Below, piece by piece: positions 49,480 to 57,843 of a DNA stretch of 64,000 bases. The DNA is taken from positions 558,001-622,000 of the forward strand of contig JACKEY010000005.1 in the NCBI GenBank assembly GCA_020632755.1, read 5' to 3'. The position numbers were made by a program, and so were the translations under genes. Position 1 is the stretch's first letter; the number at the start of each line of letters is the position of its first letter. The notes under the pieces were generated by a model. The model made no database searches, was not told where the DNA came from, and was given only the letters and a program-made list of their open reading frames with translations. The stretch is from Alphaproteobacteria bacterium. GTDB taxonomy: Bacteria; Myxococcota_A; UBA796; UBA2385.

Positions 49480-49953
49480 GTGTCCCGCTTCCCCGCCCTG
49501 CACTCGTGGGCCCTGCTGGCCCTGCTGTGCGCCTACGCCCCCGTCGCCCGGGCGGTCGGCGCCACCGGGCCGGGGCCCCGCACAGCACCCACCCTCGACG
49601 CGCTGATCCGCGATCTGCGCGACGGGGACCCTCCCGAGCGCCGCCTGGCCGCCCGAGAGCTGCGCGCGATGGTCGCGGCGGACGTCCGGGCCAGCGTGCG
49701 ACCGGGCGACGAGCTGGACCGTGGCGATGCCCAGGGACGGCTGGTGGACCATGACGCCCGCACAGCACCGGCCTGCATCGAGGTGATCGACCGCCCCGAA
49801 GCGACCGCCCCCTGCCTGCGCATCCTGGGCATGCTCGAGACCGACGCCGCCCGCCCGGCCGTCGAGAAGCTCGCCGGCGACACCGCGTCGGCGCGCATCC
49901 GCCGGCTGGCGCGGTGGGTGCTCGACCGGCTCGACTCCCCGGCGGCGCCGTGA
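49480..49953 (+). CDS. Exported HEAT-like repeat protein
   Basis: 157 residues from GTG 49480 (GGAG eight bases before). A signal peptide (ALHSWALLALLCAYAPVARA) is followed by helices with a HEAT-like pattern (LDALIRDLRDGDPPERRLAA, RELRAMVAADV, LRILGMLETDAARPAVEKLA, SARIRRLARWVLDRLDS). It probably acts as a protein-binding adaptor in the periplasm. The gene starts 14 bases after the sigma54 activator and overlaps coaE by GTGA. Confidence 0.65.
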   Translation: MSRFPALHSWALLALLCAYAPVARAVGATGPGPRTAPTLDALIRDLRDGDPPERRLAARELRAMVAADVRASVRPGDELDRGDAQGRLVDHDARTAPACIEVIDRPEATAPCLRILGMLETDAARPAVEKLAGDTASARIRRLARWVLDRLDSPAAP

Positions 49954-50597
49954 AGACCATCGGCCTGACGGGCGGCATCGCCACCGGCAAGTCCACCGTG
50001 GCCCGCCTGCTGGCCGAAGACGGCGTCCCGGTGGTCGACGCGGATCAGGCCGGGCGGCGTGTGCTGGCCCCCGGCAGCGAAGGACTGGCCGAGGTGATCG
50101 CGACCTTCGGCGACCAGCTGCTGTCGTCGGACGGCGCCCTGGACCGCAAGGCCCTCGGCCGGATCGTCGCCGAGGACCCGGGGGCCCGGCGCCAGCTCGA
50201 GGCCATCACCCACCCGCGCATCGCCGCCGCGGTCCTGTCCGATCTCCAGGTCCACGCCGAGGCCGGTCAGCCGGTCGCGGTGGTCGAGGCGGCCTTGATG
50301 GTCGAGACCGGCAGCTTCCGCATGTACGACGCGGTCCTGCTGGTCGATGCACCGCGCGCGGTCCGGATCGCACGCCTGCGCGCGCGGGAGGGCTGGGCGC
50401 CCGACGAGGCGGCCCGCTGGATCGACCTGCAGATGTCGCTGGCGGACAAGGAAGCAGAGCTTCGCCAGGCCGAGGCCCAGGGCGGCCCCGCCGTCGTCCG
50501 GATCGACAACGACGGGGACCTGGACGCACTGCGCGAGCGCACCCGCGCCGCCTGGGCGCGGCTGCTGGCCCGCGTCGCGCCCGCGCTCAGAACTTGA
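49950..50597 (+). CDS. coaE: Dephospho-CoA kinase
   Basis: 215 residues from GTG 49950, overlapping the previous stop by four bases. Walker A is IGLTGGIATGKSTVARLLAE; the family signature continues with VPVVDADQAGRRVLAPGSEG, ITHPRIAAAVLSDL and VVVEAALMVETG (position of the usual PLLFE). It adds the 3' phosphate in the last step of coenzyme A synthesis. The last 11 bases overlap the end of apt on the other strand. Confidence 0.94.
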   Translation: MKTIGLTGGIATGKSTVARLLAEDGVPVVDADQAGRRVLAPGSEGLAEVIATFGDQLLSSDGALDRKALGRIVAEDPGARRQLEAITHPRIAAAVLSDLQVHAEAGQPVAVVEAALMVETGSFRMYDAVLLVDAPRAVRIARLRAREGWAPDEAARWIDLQMSLADKEAELRQAEAQGGPAVVRIDNDGDLDALRERTRAAWARLLARVAPALRT

Positions 50598-51114
50598 CGA
50601 TGCTCTGGACCGGGCGGCCGCCGAGCTTGTCGCGCCCGGGGATGAAGGTCAGCTCGACCACGAAGCAGCAGGCCACGACCTCGCCGCCCAGCTGCTCGAC
50701 CAGCTGGCAGGTGGCCTCGGCCGTGCCGCCGGTGGCCAGCAGGTCATCGACGATCAGCACCTTGTCGCCGGGCTTGATGGCGTCGGAGTGCAGCTGGAGG
50801 GTCGCGCTGCCGTACTCGAGGTCGTAGGACACCGAGATGCGGTCGTAGGGCAGCTTGCCGGGCTTGCGGGCCGGGGCGAAGGCGGCGGACAGCTCCATCG
50901 CCAGCGGGGCGCCGAACAGGAAGCCGCGGGACTCCATGCCCACGACCACGTCGATGTGCTCGCCGGCGTAGAGCTCGGCGAAGTGGTCGATGGTGGCGCG
51001 CAGCAGCTTGGGGTCGGCCAGCACCGGCGTGATGTCCTTGAACAGGATGCCCGGCTTGGGGAAGTCGGGGATGTCGCGGATGGTGGCCTTCAGGCGGCTC
51101 TCGAGGTCCTGCAT
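50587..51114 (-). CDS. apt: Adenine phosphoribosyltransferase
   Basis: 175 residues, standard Apt length. N-terminal LKATIRDIPDFPKPGILFKD and ITPVLADP are signature stretches; VVVGMESRGFLFGAPLA and the PRPP-binding VLIVDDLLATGGTAEATCQL are intact. It salvages adenine to AMP. Third gene of a surE-yqaA-apt run, 28 bases after the membrane protein. Confidence 0.96.
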   Translation of the reverse strand: MQDLESRLKATIRDIPDFPKPGILFKDITPVLADPKLLRATIDHFAELYAGEHIDVVVGMESRGFLFGAPLAMELSAAFAPARKPGKLPYDRISVSYDLEYGSATLQLHSDAIKPGDKVLIVDDLLATGGTAEATCQLVEQLGGEVVACCFVVELTFIPGRDKLGGRPVQSIVKF

Positions 51115-51142
51115 GGGAGCTCCGGGGAGGGGGCGGCGGGGG

Positions 51143-51745
51143 TCAGTGTCCGAGCACCGTCTTCAGCAGCACGAAGCCGCCGATCAGGAGCACGGTGAAC
51201 ACGATGGTGAGCAGATTGAACCACTTGTCGATGAAGGCCTTCACCGGCTGCCCGAAGGCGTAGATCAGCCCCGAGACCAGGAAGAAGCGGGCCGAGCGGC
51301 CGACCAGGGACGCGATGGTGAAGGGCACCAGCGCGATCTCGAAGACGCCCGCGGCGATGGTGATGACCTTGTACGGAATCGGCGTGAAGCCGGCCATGAA
51401 CACGATCCAGAAGCCGTGTTCCTGGTAGAGCGCGCCGATCTGGTCGTACTTGTCGGCTGCGCCGTAGAACTCGATGATCGGCTGCCCGATGGTGTCGAAG
51501 GCCATGGACCCGATGCCGTAGCCCAGCAGGCCCCCGAGCACGCTGCCGGCCGAGCAGATCGCGGCGTAGCGGAAGGCCTTGGTGCGCGCCCCCAGCGCCA
51601 GCGCCATCAGCAGCACGTCCGGCGGGATGGGGAAGAAGCTGGACTCGACGAAGGCCACCAGGAACAGCGCCACGCCGCCGTAGGGGCTGTCCGCCCAGGA
51701 CAGGACCCAGTCGTACATGCGACGGATCAGCTTGAAGGGGTTCAT
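51143..51745 (-). CDS. YqaA/VTT (SNARE-associated) family membrane protein
   Basis: 200 residues, starting MNPFKLIRRMYDWVLSWADS. The VTT/DedA-like core shows the re-entrant pattern FLVAFVESSFFPIPPDVLLM and later IVFMAGFTPIPYKVITIAAG, including the Glu and Pro residues typical of YqaA. Four to five membrane segments. Relatives are thought to act in membrane lipid homeostasis. The start overlaps the surE stop by ATGA. Confidence 0.85.
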   Translation of the reverse strand: MNPFKLIRRMYDWVLSWADSPYGGVALFLVAFVESSFFPIPPDVLLMALALGARTKAFRYAAICSAGSVLGGLLGYGIGSMAFDTIGQPIIEFYGAADKYDQIGALYQEHGFWIVFMAGFTPIPYKVITIAAGVFEIALVPFTIASLVGRSARFFLVSGLIYAFGQPVKAFIDKWFNLLTIVFTVLLIGGFVLLKTVLGH

Positions 51746-52515
51746 CCGGGGGCTCCGTCCGCGGTGAGGTCCCAGCCGCGCAGCACGTCCAGGCTGGCGT
51801 GGTGGGTCAGGTCCGGGAAGAGGGGGGTCAGGGTGGCGTAGCCCCGCTGGTACCAGTACCCGTCGGTGCCTTCGGTGTCGTCGTGGGCCAGCGGCTCGCC
51901 GCCGACCCAGTAGTAGGGCTTGCCGCGCGGGTCGCGGTTGGCGGCGACCAGCGGCGCGTACTGGCGGCGCCCCAGGCGTGCGACCGCGATGCCGGCGATC
52001 TGGTCCAGCGGGCGGTCGGGCACGTTGAGGTTGAGGAAGACCCGGCGGGGGAGCGGCGCGTGCGCGAGGTGGCGGAGGACGCGCAGCGCCAGTGCGGCGG
52101 CCGCGTCGTAGTGGTGTTCCGGGGACGGACGCCCCTCGATCACCAGGCTGACGGCCAGGGCCGGGATGCCGAGCAGCGCGGCTTCCTCGGCCGCGCCGAC
52201 CGTGCCCGAGTAGTGCACGTCGTCGCCGATGTTCGCGCCCCGGTTGATGCCGCTGAGCACGGCGTCGGGCCGGCGGCCGCACAGCTCGTGCACGCCCAGG
52301 TAGACGCAGTCGGCGGGCTGGCCGGAGCAGGCGTGCCAGCCGGGGCGGCGCTCCTCGACCCGCAGCGGCTCGTGCATGGTGAGGGCGTGGCTCTGCGCGC
52401 TGCGCTCTCCCATCGGCGCGACCACGTGCACATCGCCGAGCCCGGACGCCGCGCGGGCCAGGGCGCCCAGACCGGGAGCGTCGATGCCGTCGTCGTTGCT
52501 GAGGAGGAGCAGCAT
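51742..52515 (-). CDS. surE: 5'/3'-nucleotidase SurE
   Basis: 257 residues, starting MLLLLSNDDGIDAPG; the metal-binding Asn-Asp-Asp is at 7-9, and VVAPMGERSAQSHALT and SGINRGANIGDDVHYSGTVG complete the active site. It dephosphorylates nucleoside monophosphates and, in some species, polyphosphate; it is often linked to stationary-phase survival. First gene of a three-gene run with yqaA and apt, which gives a nucleotide salvage flavour. Confidence 0.94.
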   Translation of the reverse strand: MLLLLSNDDGIDAPGLGALARAASGLGDVHVVAPMGERSAQSHALTMHEPLRVEERRPGWHACSGQPADCVYLGVHELCGRRPDAVLSGINRGANIGDDVHYSGTVGAAEEAALLGIPALAVSLVIEGRPSPEHHYDAAAALALRVLRHLAHAPLPRRVFLNLNVPDRPLDQIAGIAVARLGRRQYAPLVAANRDPRGKPYYWVGGEPLAHDDTEGTDGYWYQRGYATLTPLFPDLTHHASLDVLRGWDLTADGAPG

Positions 52516-52858
52516 GGGTCTCGCAGGTCCGGGAGCCACGGGGAGCGGCCGGCCCCCTAACCCCTCGCCACGCCCCTGCGCGGCCGCCGGGAGCAGGGCG
52601 GGAGAAGGGCGGGAGAATCCGCCGTCGCCGCGGTTGCCGCCCGTGGCCGGGCTGTTTAGTCCCGCCTCGGTCGACGCGCCCGCCCGCTGCTCCTGTCGTG
52701 GTCCCCCCTCCTTCTCGACGCTGCACGCTCCTCCCACGGACGCACCTGCACCTCTCCCGCGCACGCTCTCTGCACGCGGGCCGTCGCCGCACCCTCCCCC
52801 CCGGCCGCTCCTCCCCCGTGGCCGACCCCTCCCCGCCGCCATCCTCCCCGGCTGCACC
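52516..52858. other. 343-bp non-coding gap, strongly pyrimidine-rich on the plus strand
   Basis: Between divergent surE and the HEAT gene. From about 52690 to 52855 the plus strand is nearly all C and T with scattered G and few A. A TTTAGT element at 52655-52660 could be a -10 box for the plus-strand gene. An open frame in phase with the HEAT gene crosses the gap but has Pro/Arg-biased coding, no good RBS and antisense-like composition, so I do not extend the gene. I see no RNA gene. Confidence 0.6.
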
Positions 52859-53242
52859 ATGCGTCCTCGCTACAAGGATCTCTTCAAGGCCTTGAAGGAC
52901 CCCGACCCCGCCCGGGCCGACACCGCCTTCGACGCCATCCTGTTCGACCGGGGCGAAGCCCTGCCCGATCTGGTCGAGTGCTACCAGGGCAACCCCAAGG
53001 ACCCCCTGCTGCGGTTCTACGCCGTGCAGCTGATGGGCTTCTCCGGGGACAAGCGTGCCGTCGAGCCGGTGCTCGCGGCCCTCGACGACCCAGAGCCCGA
53101 CGTGCGCGCCGAAGCCTGCCGGGCCCTGGAGGACCTGCGCGCCCGGGACGTGACCGAGCAGCTCGAGGCCCGCACGCGCGACGTGGCCGTCGAGGTGCGG
53201 CGGGCCGCCCGCGACGCCCTCGAGCAGCTCGGCCGACGCTGA
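52859..53242 (+). CDS. Small HEAT-repeat protein
   Basis: 127 residues, starting MRPRYKDLFKALKDPDPARA. Three HEAT/PBS-lyase-type repeats: LVECYQGNPKDPLLRFYAVQ with LMGFSGDKRAVEPVLAALDD, PEPDVRAEACRALEDL, and VAVEVRRAARDALEQLGRR. No signal peptide, so cytoplasmic. Likely an adaptor; partners unknown. It is 57 bases ahead of the spermidine-synthase-like gene. Confidence 0.78.
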   Translation: MRPRYKDLFKALKDPDPARADTAFDAILFDRGEALPDLVECYQGNPKDPLLRFYAVQLMGFSGDKRAVEPVLAALDDPEPDVRAEACRALEDLRARDVTEQLEARTRDVAVEVRRAARDALEQLGRR

Positions 53243-53299
53243 GCGCGCCGAGCCGATAGGGTCCCGCCCTCCCCTTCGCCCTCTTCCGAGGCCCTCGAC

Positions 53300-54904
53300 A
53301 TGAGCACCTCCGACGGCGCCACCAGCGCCGCCCATCCCCCGCCTTCGGCGCCCTCCCGACTGCTCCCCGTGCTGGTGTTCACCTCCGGCATGTCGGTGAT
53401 GGCCGTCGAGATGACCGGCCTGCGGCTGCTGGCGCCGTACTTCGGCACCTCGCTCATCGTGACGACGATCCTCATCGGCTCGATGATGGCCTTCCTGAGC
53501 CTGGGCTACTGGCTGGGCGGCCGGTGGGGCGACAAGCACCCGAACATGCGCCGGCTGTGCAGCACCACCGCCGTCGCGGCGGTGTTCATCCTGCTCACGC
53601 CGCTCTTGTCCCAGCCGATCCTGCGCGGCGCCAGCGCGGTCCTGCGGCCGCTCGTCCAGGGCGAGAACCTGGACAGTCCCGCCGTCGCGATCTTCAGCCT
53701 GGTCGGCGGCCTGCTCGGCACCCTGGCCCTGCTGGCCGTGCCGGTGACCCTGATGGGTACCGTCAGCCCGTGGGCGGTGCGCCTGGCGGTCTACCGGGTC
53801 GAAGACGCCGGCAAGGCGTCGGGTCGCCTGTACGCACTGTCGACCTTCGGCAGCATCCTGGGGTCCTTCCTGCCCGCACTCGTGCTGATCCCGGTGCTGG
53901 GTGTGCGGCGGACCTTCCTGGCGGTGGGCGCGACCCTGCTGGCCGTCAGCGTGGTCGGCCTGGCCGGCAAGGCCAAGGGCGCGGTGGTCGGCGGCGCAGT
54001 GGCGCTGCTGATGCTGATCCCCGCAGGCTCGGTCCGCCCGATGGAGGGCCTGGTCTACGAGTCGGAGAGCATCTACCACTTCATCCAGGTGGTCCAGGAG
54101 CCCTACGGCAAGTGCCCGAACGCCTACCACCTGTACCTGAACGAAGGCGTCGGCGTGCACTCGGTCAAGTGCCCCGATCCCGACTACGAGATCCGCGGGG
54201 TGTGGACCTACATGGCGGCGGCCCCGCTGTGGATGGAGACCGCCAAGAAGGACCCCGATGTGCTCATCGTCGGGCTCGCGGGCGGCACCATCGCCCGCCA
54301 GTTCCTGGAGGCCTTCCCCGAGTCCAAGGTGGTCGGCGTGGAGATCGACGGGGACGTGGTCGAGGTCGGCCGTCAGTTCCTGGACAACGACGACCCGCGC
54401 ATCCAGCCGGTCGTGCTCGACGGCCGCATCTACCTGGATCACACGGACAAGAAGTTCGACGTCATCCTGATGGATGCCTACCGGCAGCCCTACATCCCCT
54501 TCCACCTGGTGACGGTCGAGTTCTTCGAGCAGGTCAACGACCGCCTGAACGACGGCGGCGTGCTGGCCGTCAACGTCGCCAGCATCCGCGGGGTCAGCCA
54601 GTCCCTGGCCCAGATGATCTACCGGACCATGAAGGAAGTCTTCCCCGAGGTCATCTGGGTCGACGCCACGCAGTCCAACGACGTCATCTACGCGATGAAG
54701 CGCCCGACCGATCACTACCTGGCCGCCGACCGGCTCGAGAAGGACCCCGACTTCCGGACCCAGGCCTACAAGCGCATCCGCGGCGTCTACCGCAAGAAGA
54801 CCATGGGCGAGGTGCCCGGCTGGGAACAGGCCCGCGTGCTGACCGACGACCAGGCCCCCGTCGAGATGGCCTGGGACCTCGCGGCGCTGGACTACGCCAA
54901 GTAG
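53300..54904 (+). CDS. Membrane protein fused to a spermidine-synthase-like domain
   Basis: 534 residues. Residues 20-250 hold about seven to eight membrane helices (LLPVLVFTSGMSVMAVEMTG and onwards), followed by a Rossmann methyltransferase-like domain. The nucleotide loop is VLIVGLAGGTIARQFLEAF and the acidic turn is VVGVEIDGDVVEVGRQFL. Classical spermidine synthases have GGGDG here, and the loss of that Asp makes polyamine synthesis doubtful. This fusion type is common and uncharacterised. TAGGGT 38 bases before the ATG may be a -10 box. Confidence 0.82.
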   Translation: MSTSDGATSAAHPPPSAPSRLLPVLVFTSGMSVMAVEMTGLRLLAPYFGTSLIVTTILIGSMMAFLSLGYWLGGRWGDKHPNMRRLCSTTAVAAVFILLTPLLSQPILRGASAVLRPLVQGENLDSPAVAIFSLVGGLLGTLALLAVPVTLMGTVSPWAVRLAVYRVEDAGKASGRLYALSTFGSILGSFLPALVLIPVLGVRRTFLAVGATLLAVSVVGLAGKAKGAVVGGAVALLMLIPAGSVRPMEGLVYESESIYHFIQVVQEPYGKCPNAYHLYLNEGVGVHSVKCPDPDYEIRGVWTYMAAAPLWMETAKKDPDVLIVGLAGGTIARQFLEAFPESKVVGVEIDGDVVEVGRQFLDNDDPRIQPVVLDGRIYLDHTDKKFDVILMDAYRQPYIPFHLVTVEFFEQVNDRLNDGGVLAVNVASIRGVSQSLAQMIYRTMKEVFPEVIWVDATQSNDVIYAMKRPTDHYLAADRLEKDPDFRTQAYKRIRGVYRKKTMGEVPGWEQARVLTDDQAPVEMAWDLAALDYAK

Positions 54905-54929
54905 CCGCCCCGATCATGGCCCAGACGTC

Positions 54930-54957
54930 GACGGCCGCCCCACCGGGAGCGGCCGTC
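54930..54957. terminator. Hairpin between convergent genes
   Basis: GACGGCCGC (54930-54938) pairs with GCGGCCGTC (54949-54957) around a ten-base loop, extendable by a C-G and wobble pairs. It lies 25 bases after the spermidine-synthase-like stop and 24 before the aminotransferase stop, fitting a shared terminator. No T-run. Confidence 0.6.
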
Positions 54958-54980
54958 GGTCGTCTCGGGGGGGCGCCCGC

Positions 54981-56471
54981 TCAGGCCGCGCGGCTGGCCT
55001 GCACCTGGACGAAGACCTCGCGCAGCAGGTCCATCATCATGGCGATCTCGTCGTCCTGGATGCCGAAGTGCGGGGTGAAGCGCAGGGCGTTCTGGCCGCC
55101 GTGCACGATGCCCAGGCCGGCCCGGCGGCAGAGCTCTTCGACCGCGCCGAAGCCGACCACCTGGATGCTGGGATCGAGCTCGGCGCAGAACAGCAGGCCG
55201 GTGCCCTGGACCAGGGTGACCAGGTCGGGGAACTCGGCCTGGATCCGCTGGAGCTCCGCCACGAACCGCGCCCCCTGGGTGCGGATGTTGTTGCGCAGCT
55301 CGTCCGTGATGCCGTCGAGCACCGCACAGGCGACATCGAGCGCCCGCGGGTTCGTGGTCATGGTGTTGCCGTAGACGCCGTGGGGGTAGAGCGCGGCAGC
55401 GCGCTGCGACAGGCCGAGCACGGACAGCGGGAACTGGCCGGCGTTGAGCGCCTTGGACCAGGACTCGACGTCCGGGCAGGCCGCGTCCTGGAAGCCCGGG
55501 TAGTCGACGATGGACAGCACGCCCTGGGCGCGCAGGCCCGCCTGGATGCTGTCCACGACCAGCAGGCCGCCCATCTGGTGGATGAGCTGGTCGGCCAGGT
55601 CGTAGAAGGCGCGGGTGACCGCGCGGCCGGGTGCGCCTTCGCCCTGGACGGGTTCCATGAACAGGGCGGAGAAGAACACGCCGTCGGCGTCCGCCTGGGT
55701 GAAGGCGGCCCGCAGCGCGGCGAGATCGTTCTGCTCGATCACCACCAGATCGCTGTGGTCGATGAAGGACGCGAGGTGCTTCTCGTAGGCGGTGCGGCAG
55801 GAGTCGCTGATCCGGGCCGGCCCGGTGGTCCGCCCGTGGAAGCCACCCTTGATGGCCAGGCTCTTGATGCGCTTGCCCGCGTGGGCGGCGCCGGGCGCGG
55901 TCTGGCGCCGGGCGTTGACGTCGGCCAGTCGCACGGCGACGGTCATGCTCTCGGAGCCGCTGTTCAGGCAGATGAACCGCGAGAAGGGGCAGCCCAGGTC
56001 ACGGCTGTGGCCGAGCTCGTGCCGCATGGCCCGGTCGAAGTCGAGCTGGGCGAAGGCCGGGGTCATGACGTTGGCCATGACCTGGGGCTTGCCGAGGGCC
56101 GCCATGACGGTGGCCGGGTTGTGGCCCTGGCCGAGCATGCCGTAGCCGCCGCTGTCGTGCACGACGGCGCCGTGCGTGCTGACGATCCACGGCCCCTGGG
56201 CGGCCAGGGACACGAAGGGCTGCACCGCTTCCGGCTGGTAGAAGTTGACGAAGCCGGCCTGGACCAGGGAGATGAGGTCCGACTCCGGCAGGCGCAGGGC
56301 GTCGGCGTGGCGCGCGGCCAGCTCGCGGTGGGCGGCGACCGCCTGTTCGACGGCCTGGACCAGGTCGGGGTGGCGGGTCGCCATGTCGGCGATCACGTCG
56401 TCGGGGAGGCCACGGGTCTGGCGGGTGCCGGCGAAGCTGCGGATCTCGTTGAGCTGGTCCAGGACGGTCAT
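54981..56471 (-). CDS. Class III PLP-dependent aminotransferase
   Basis: 496 residues, start ATG 56469-56471. Fold-type I class III marks: ICLNSGSESMTVAVRLADVN (cofactor Gly-Ser), KGGFHGRTTGPARIS, FMEPVQGEGAPGRAVTRAFY, VVDSIQAGLRAQGVLSIVDY, and the PLP lysine in DVESWSKALNAGQFPLSVL. The D of the usual DEVQ motif is present as VVDSIQ. It is divergent from glutaryl-CoA dehydrogenase, so a lysine or 5-aminovalerate aminotransferase is a reasonable guess, not shown. Confidence 0.83.
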   Translation of the reverse strand: MTVLDQLNEIRSFAGTRQTRGLPDDVIADMATRHPDLVQAVEQAVAAHRELAARHADALRLPESDLISLVQAGFVNFYQPEAVQPFVSLAAQGPWIVSTHGAVVHDSGGYGMLGQGHNPATVMAALGKPQVMANVMTPAFAQLDFDRAMRHELGHSRDLGCPFSRFICLNSGSESMTVAVRLADVNARRQTAPGAAHAGKRIKSLAIKGGFHGRTTGPARISDSCRTAYEKHLASFIDHSDLVVIEQNDLAALRAAFTQADADGVFFSALFMEPVQGEGAPGRAVTRAFYDLADQLIHQMGGLLVVDSIQAGLRAQGVLSIVDYPGFQDAACPDVESWSKALNAGQFPLSVLGLSQRAAALYPHGVYGNTMTTNPRALDVACAVLDGITDELRNNIRTQGARFVAELQRIQAEFPDLVTLVQGTGLLFCAELDPSIQVVGFGAVEELCRRAGLGIVHGGQNALRFTPHFGIQDDEIAMMMDLLREVFVQVQASRAA

Positions 56472-56649
56472 GGCGGGGCTCCAGGGGGCGCCTGAGGAGG
56501 AGGGAGGGGGGGAGTTCCGGCTATCCCGGCCCGCGGGCATCCGTGGGCTTCGTGGCGGGCCGGAAACACCCCGCCGCAGGCCATTGCCCGGGCCCGGAAC
56601 GCGGGCTACCCCGTGCCCTTCCTCCCCACCCCCGTGTCCCGAGGCGATC

Positions 56650-57843
56650 ATGCCCGCGAAGTACGAAGGCCTGGACTTCTACAACATCGACGCCCACCTC
56701 ACCGACGAGGAGCGGATGGTCCGCGACCTGGTCCGCCAGTGGGTCGACGACAAGGTCCTGCCCATCATCGAGAAGCACAATCGGGCGCACACCTTCCCCG
56801 ACGAGCTCATCCCCGAGATCGGCGAGATGGGCCTGCTCGGCATGAACATGGAAGGCTACGGCTGCGCGGGCATGAGCAACGTGGCCTACGGCCTGGCCTG
56901 CCAGGAGCTCGAGCGCGGCGACTCGGCCATCCGATCCTTCGTCAGCGTGCAGGGCAGCCTGGCCATGCACCCGATCCACTCCTTCGGCAGCGAAGAGCAG
57001 AAGCAGAAGTACCTGCCCAAGATGGCCCGGGCCGAGCTCATCGGCTGCTTCGGCCTGACCGAGCCCGACTACGGCAGCAACCCGGGCGGCATGGTCACCA
57101 AGGCGGTCGAGGACGGCGATCACTACGTGCTCAACGGCGCCAAGATGTGGATCACCAACGGCACGATCGCTGACCTGGCCATCGTGTGGGCGAAGCTGAT
57201 CCCGCAGGGAGGCACCCTGGCCGACGGCGTCATCCGCGGCTTCATCGTCGAGAAGGGCGATCCCGGCTTCTCGGCCCCGGAGATGCACGGCAAGCACAGC
57301 CTGAAGGCCAGCGTCACGAGCGAGCTCGTGTTCGAGGACTGCCGGATCCCCAAGGATCGGATCCTGCCTCACGTGCACGGCCTGCGCGGACCGTTCTCCT
57401 GCCTGAACAACGCCCGCTACGGCATCTCCTGGGGCGTGCTCGGCGCGGCCCAGGCCTGCTTCCACAGCGCCCGCGACTACGCCCTCACCCGCATCCAGTT
57501 CGACAAGCCCATCGCCAGCTACCAGCTGGTCCAGAACAAGCTGGCGTGGATGCTGCGGGAGATCACCAAGGGCCAGCTGCTCGCCCTGCACCTCGGCCGC
57601 ATGAAGGACGACGGCACGATGTTCCACGAGCAGGTCAGCCTGGCGAAGATGAACAACGTGGACATCGCCCTGGACATCGCCCGCATCGCCCGCGACATGC
57701 ACGGCGCCAACGGCATCCTCGACGAGTACCCGGTGATGCGCCACATGGCGAACCTCGAGACCGTCAAGACCTACGAAGGCACCCACGACATCCACAACCT
57801 CATCCTGGGGCGGTGGATCACGGGCATCCAGGCCTTCTTCTAA
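56650..57843 (+). CDS. gcdH: Glutaryl-CoA dehydrogenase
   Basis: 397 residues. It follows the GcdH pattern closely: GCFGLTEPDYGSNPGGMVTK, GPFSCLNNARYGISWGVLGA, ARDMHGANGILDEYPVMRHM and NLETVKTYEGTHDIHNLILG, where the Glu of YEGTHDIH is the catalytic base. It oxidises and decarboxylates glutaryl-CoA to crotonyl-CoA in lysine and tryptophan breakdown or aromatic degradation. No FadR-like palindrome is upstream. The stop overlaps the convergent protease stop by four bases. Confidence 0.9.
   Translation: MPAKYEGLDFYNIDAHLTDEERMVRDLVRQWVDDKVLPIIEKHNRAHTFPDELIPEIGEMGLLGMNMEGYGCAGMSNVAYGLACQELERGDSAIRSFVSVQGSLAMHPIHSFGSEEQKQKYLPKMARAELIGCFGLTEPDYGSNPGGMVTKAVEDGDHYVLNGAKMWITNGTIADLAIVWAKLIPQGGTLADGVIRGFIVEKGDPGFSAPEMHGKHSLKASVTSELVFEDCRIPKDRILPHVHGLRGPFSCLNNARYGISWGVLGAAQACFHSARDYALTRIQFDKPIASYQLVQNKLAWMLREITKGQLLALHLGRMKDDGTMFHEQVSLAKMNNVDIALDIARIARDMHGANGILDEYPVMRHMANLETVKTYEGTHDIHNLILGRWITGIQAFF

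Noticed and set aside
52376..52858. N-terminal extension of the HEAT protein across the surE upstream region
   Set aside because: The added part is antisense to surE or low-complexity Pro/Arg; the HEAT pattern begins right after the ATG at 52859.
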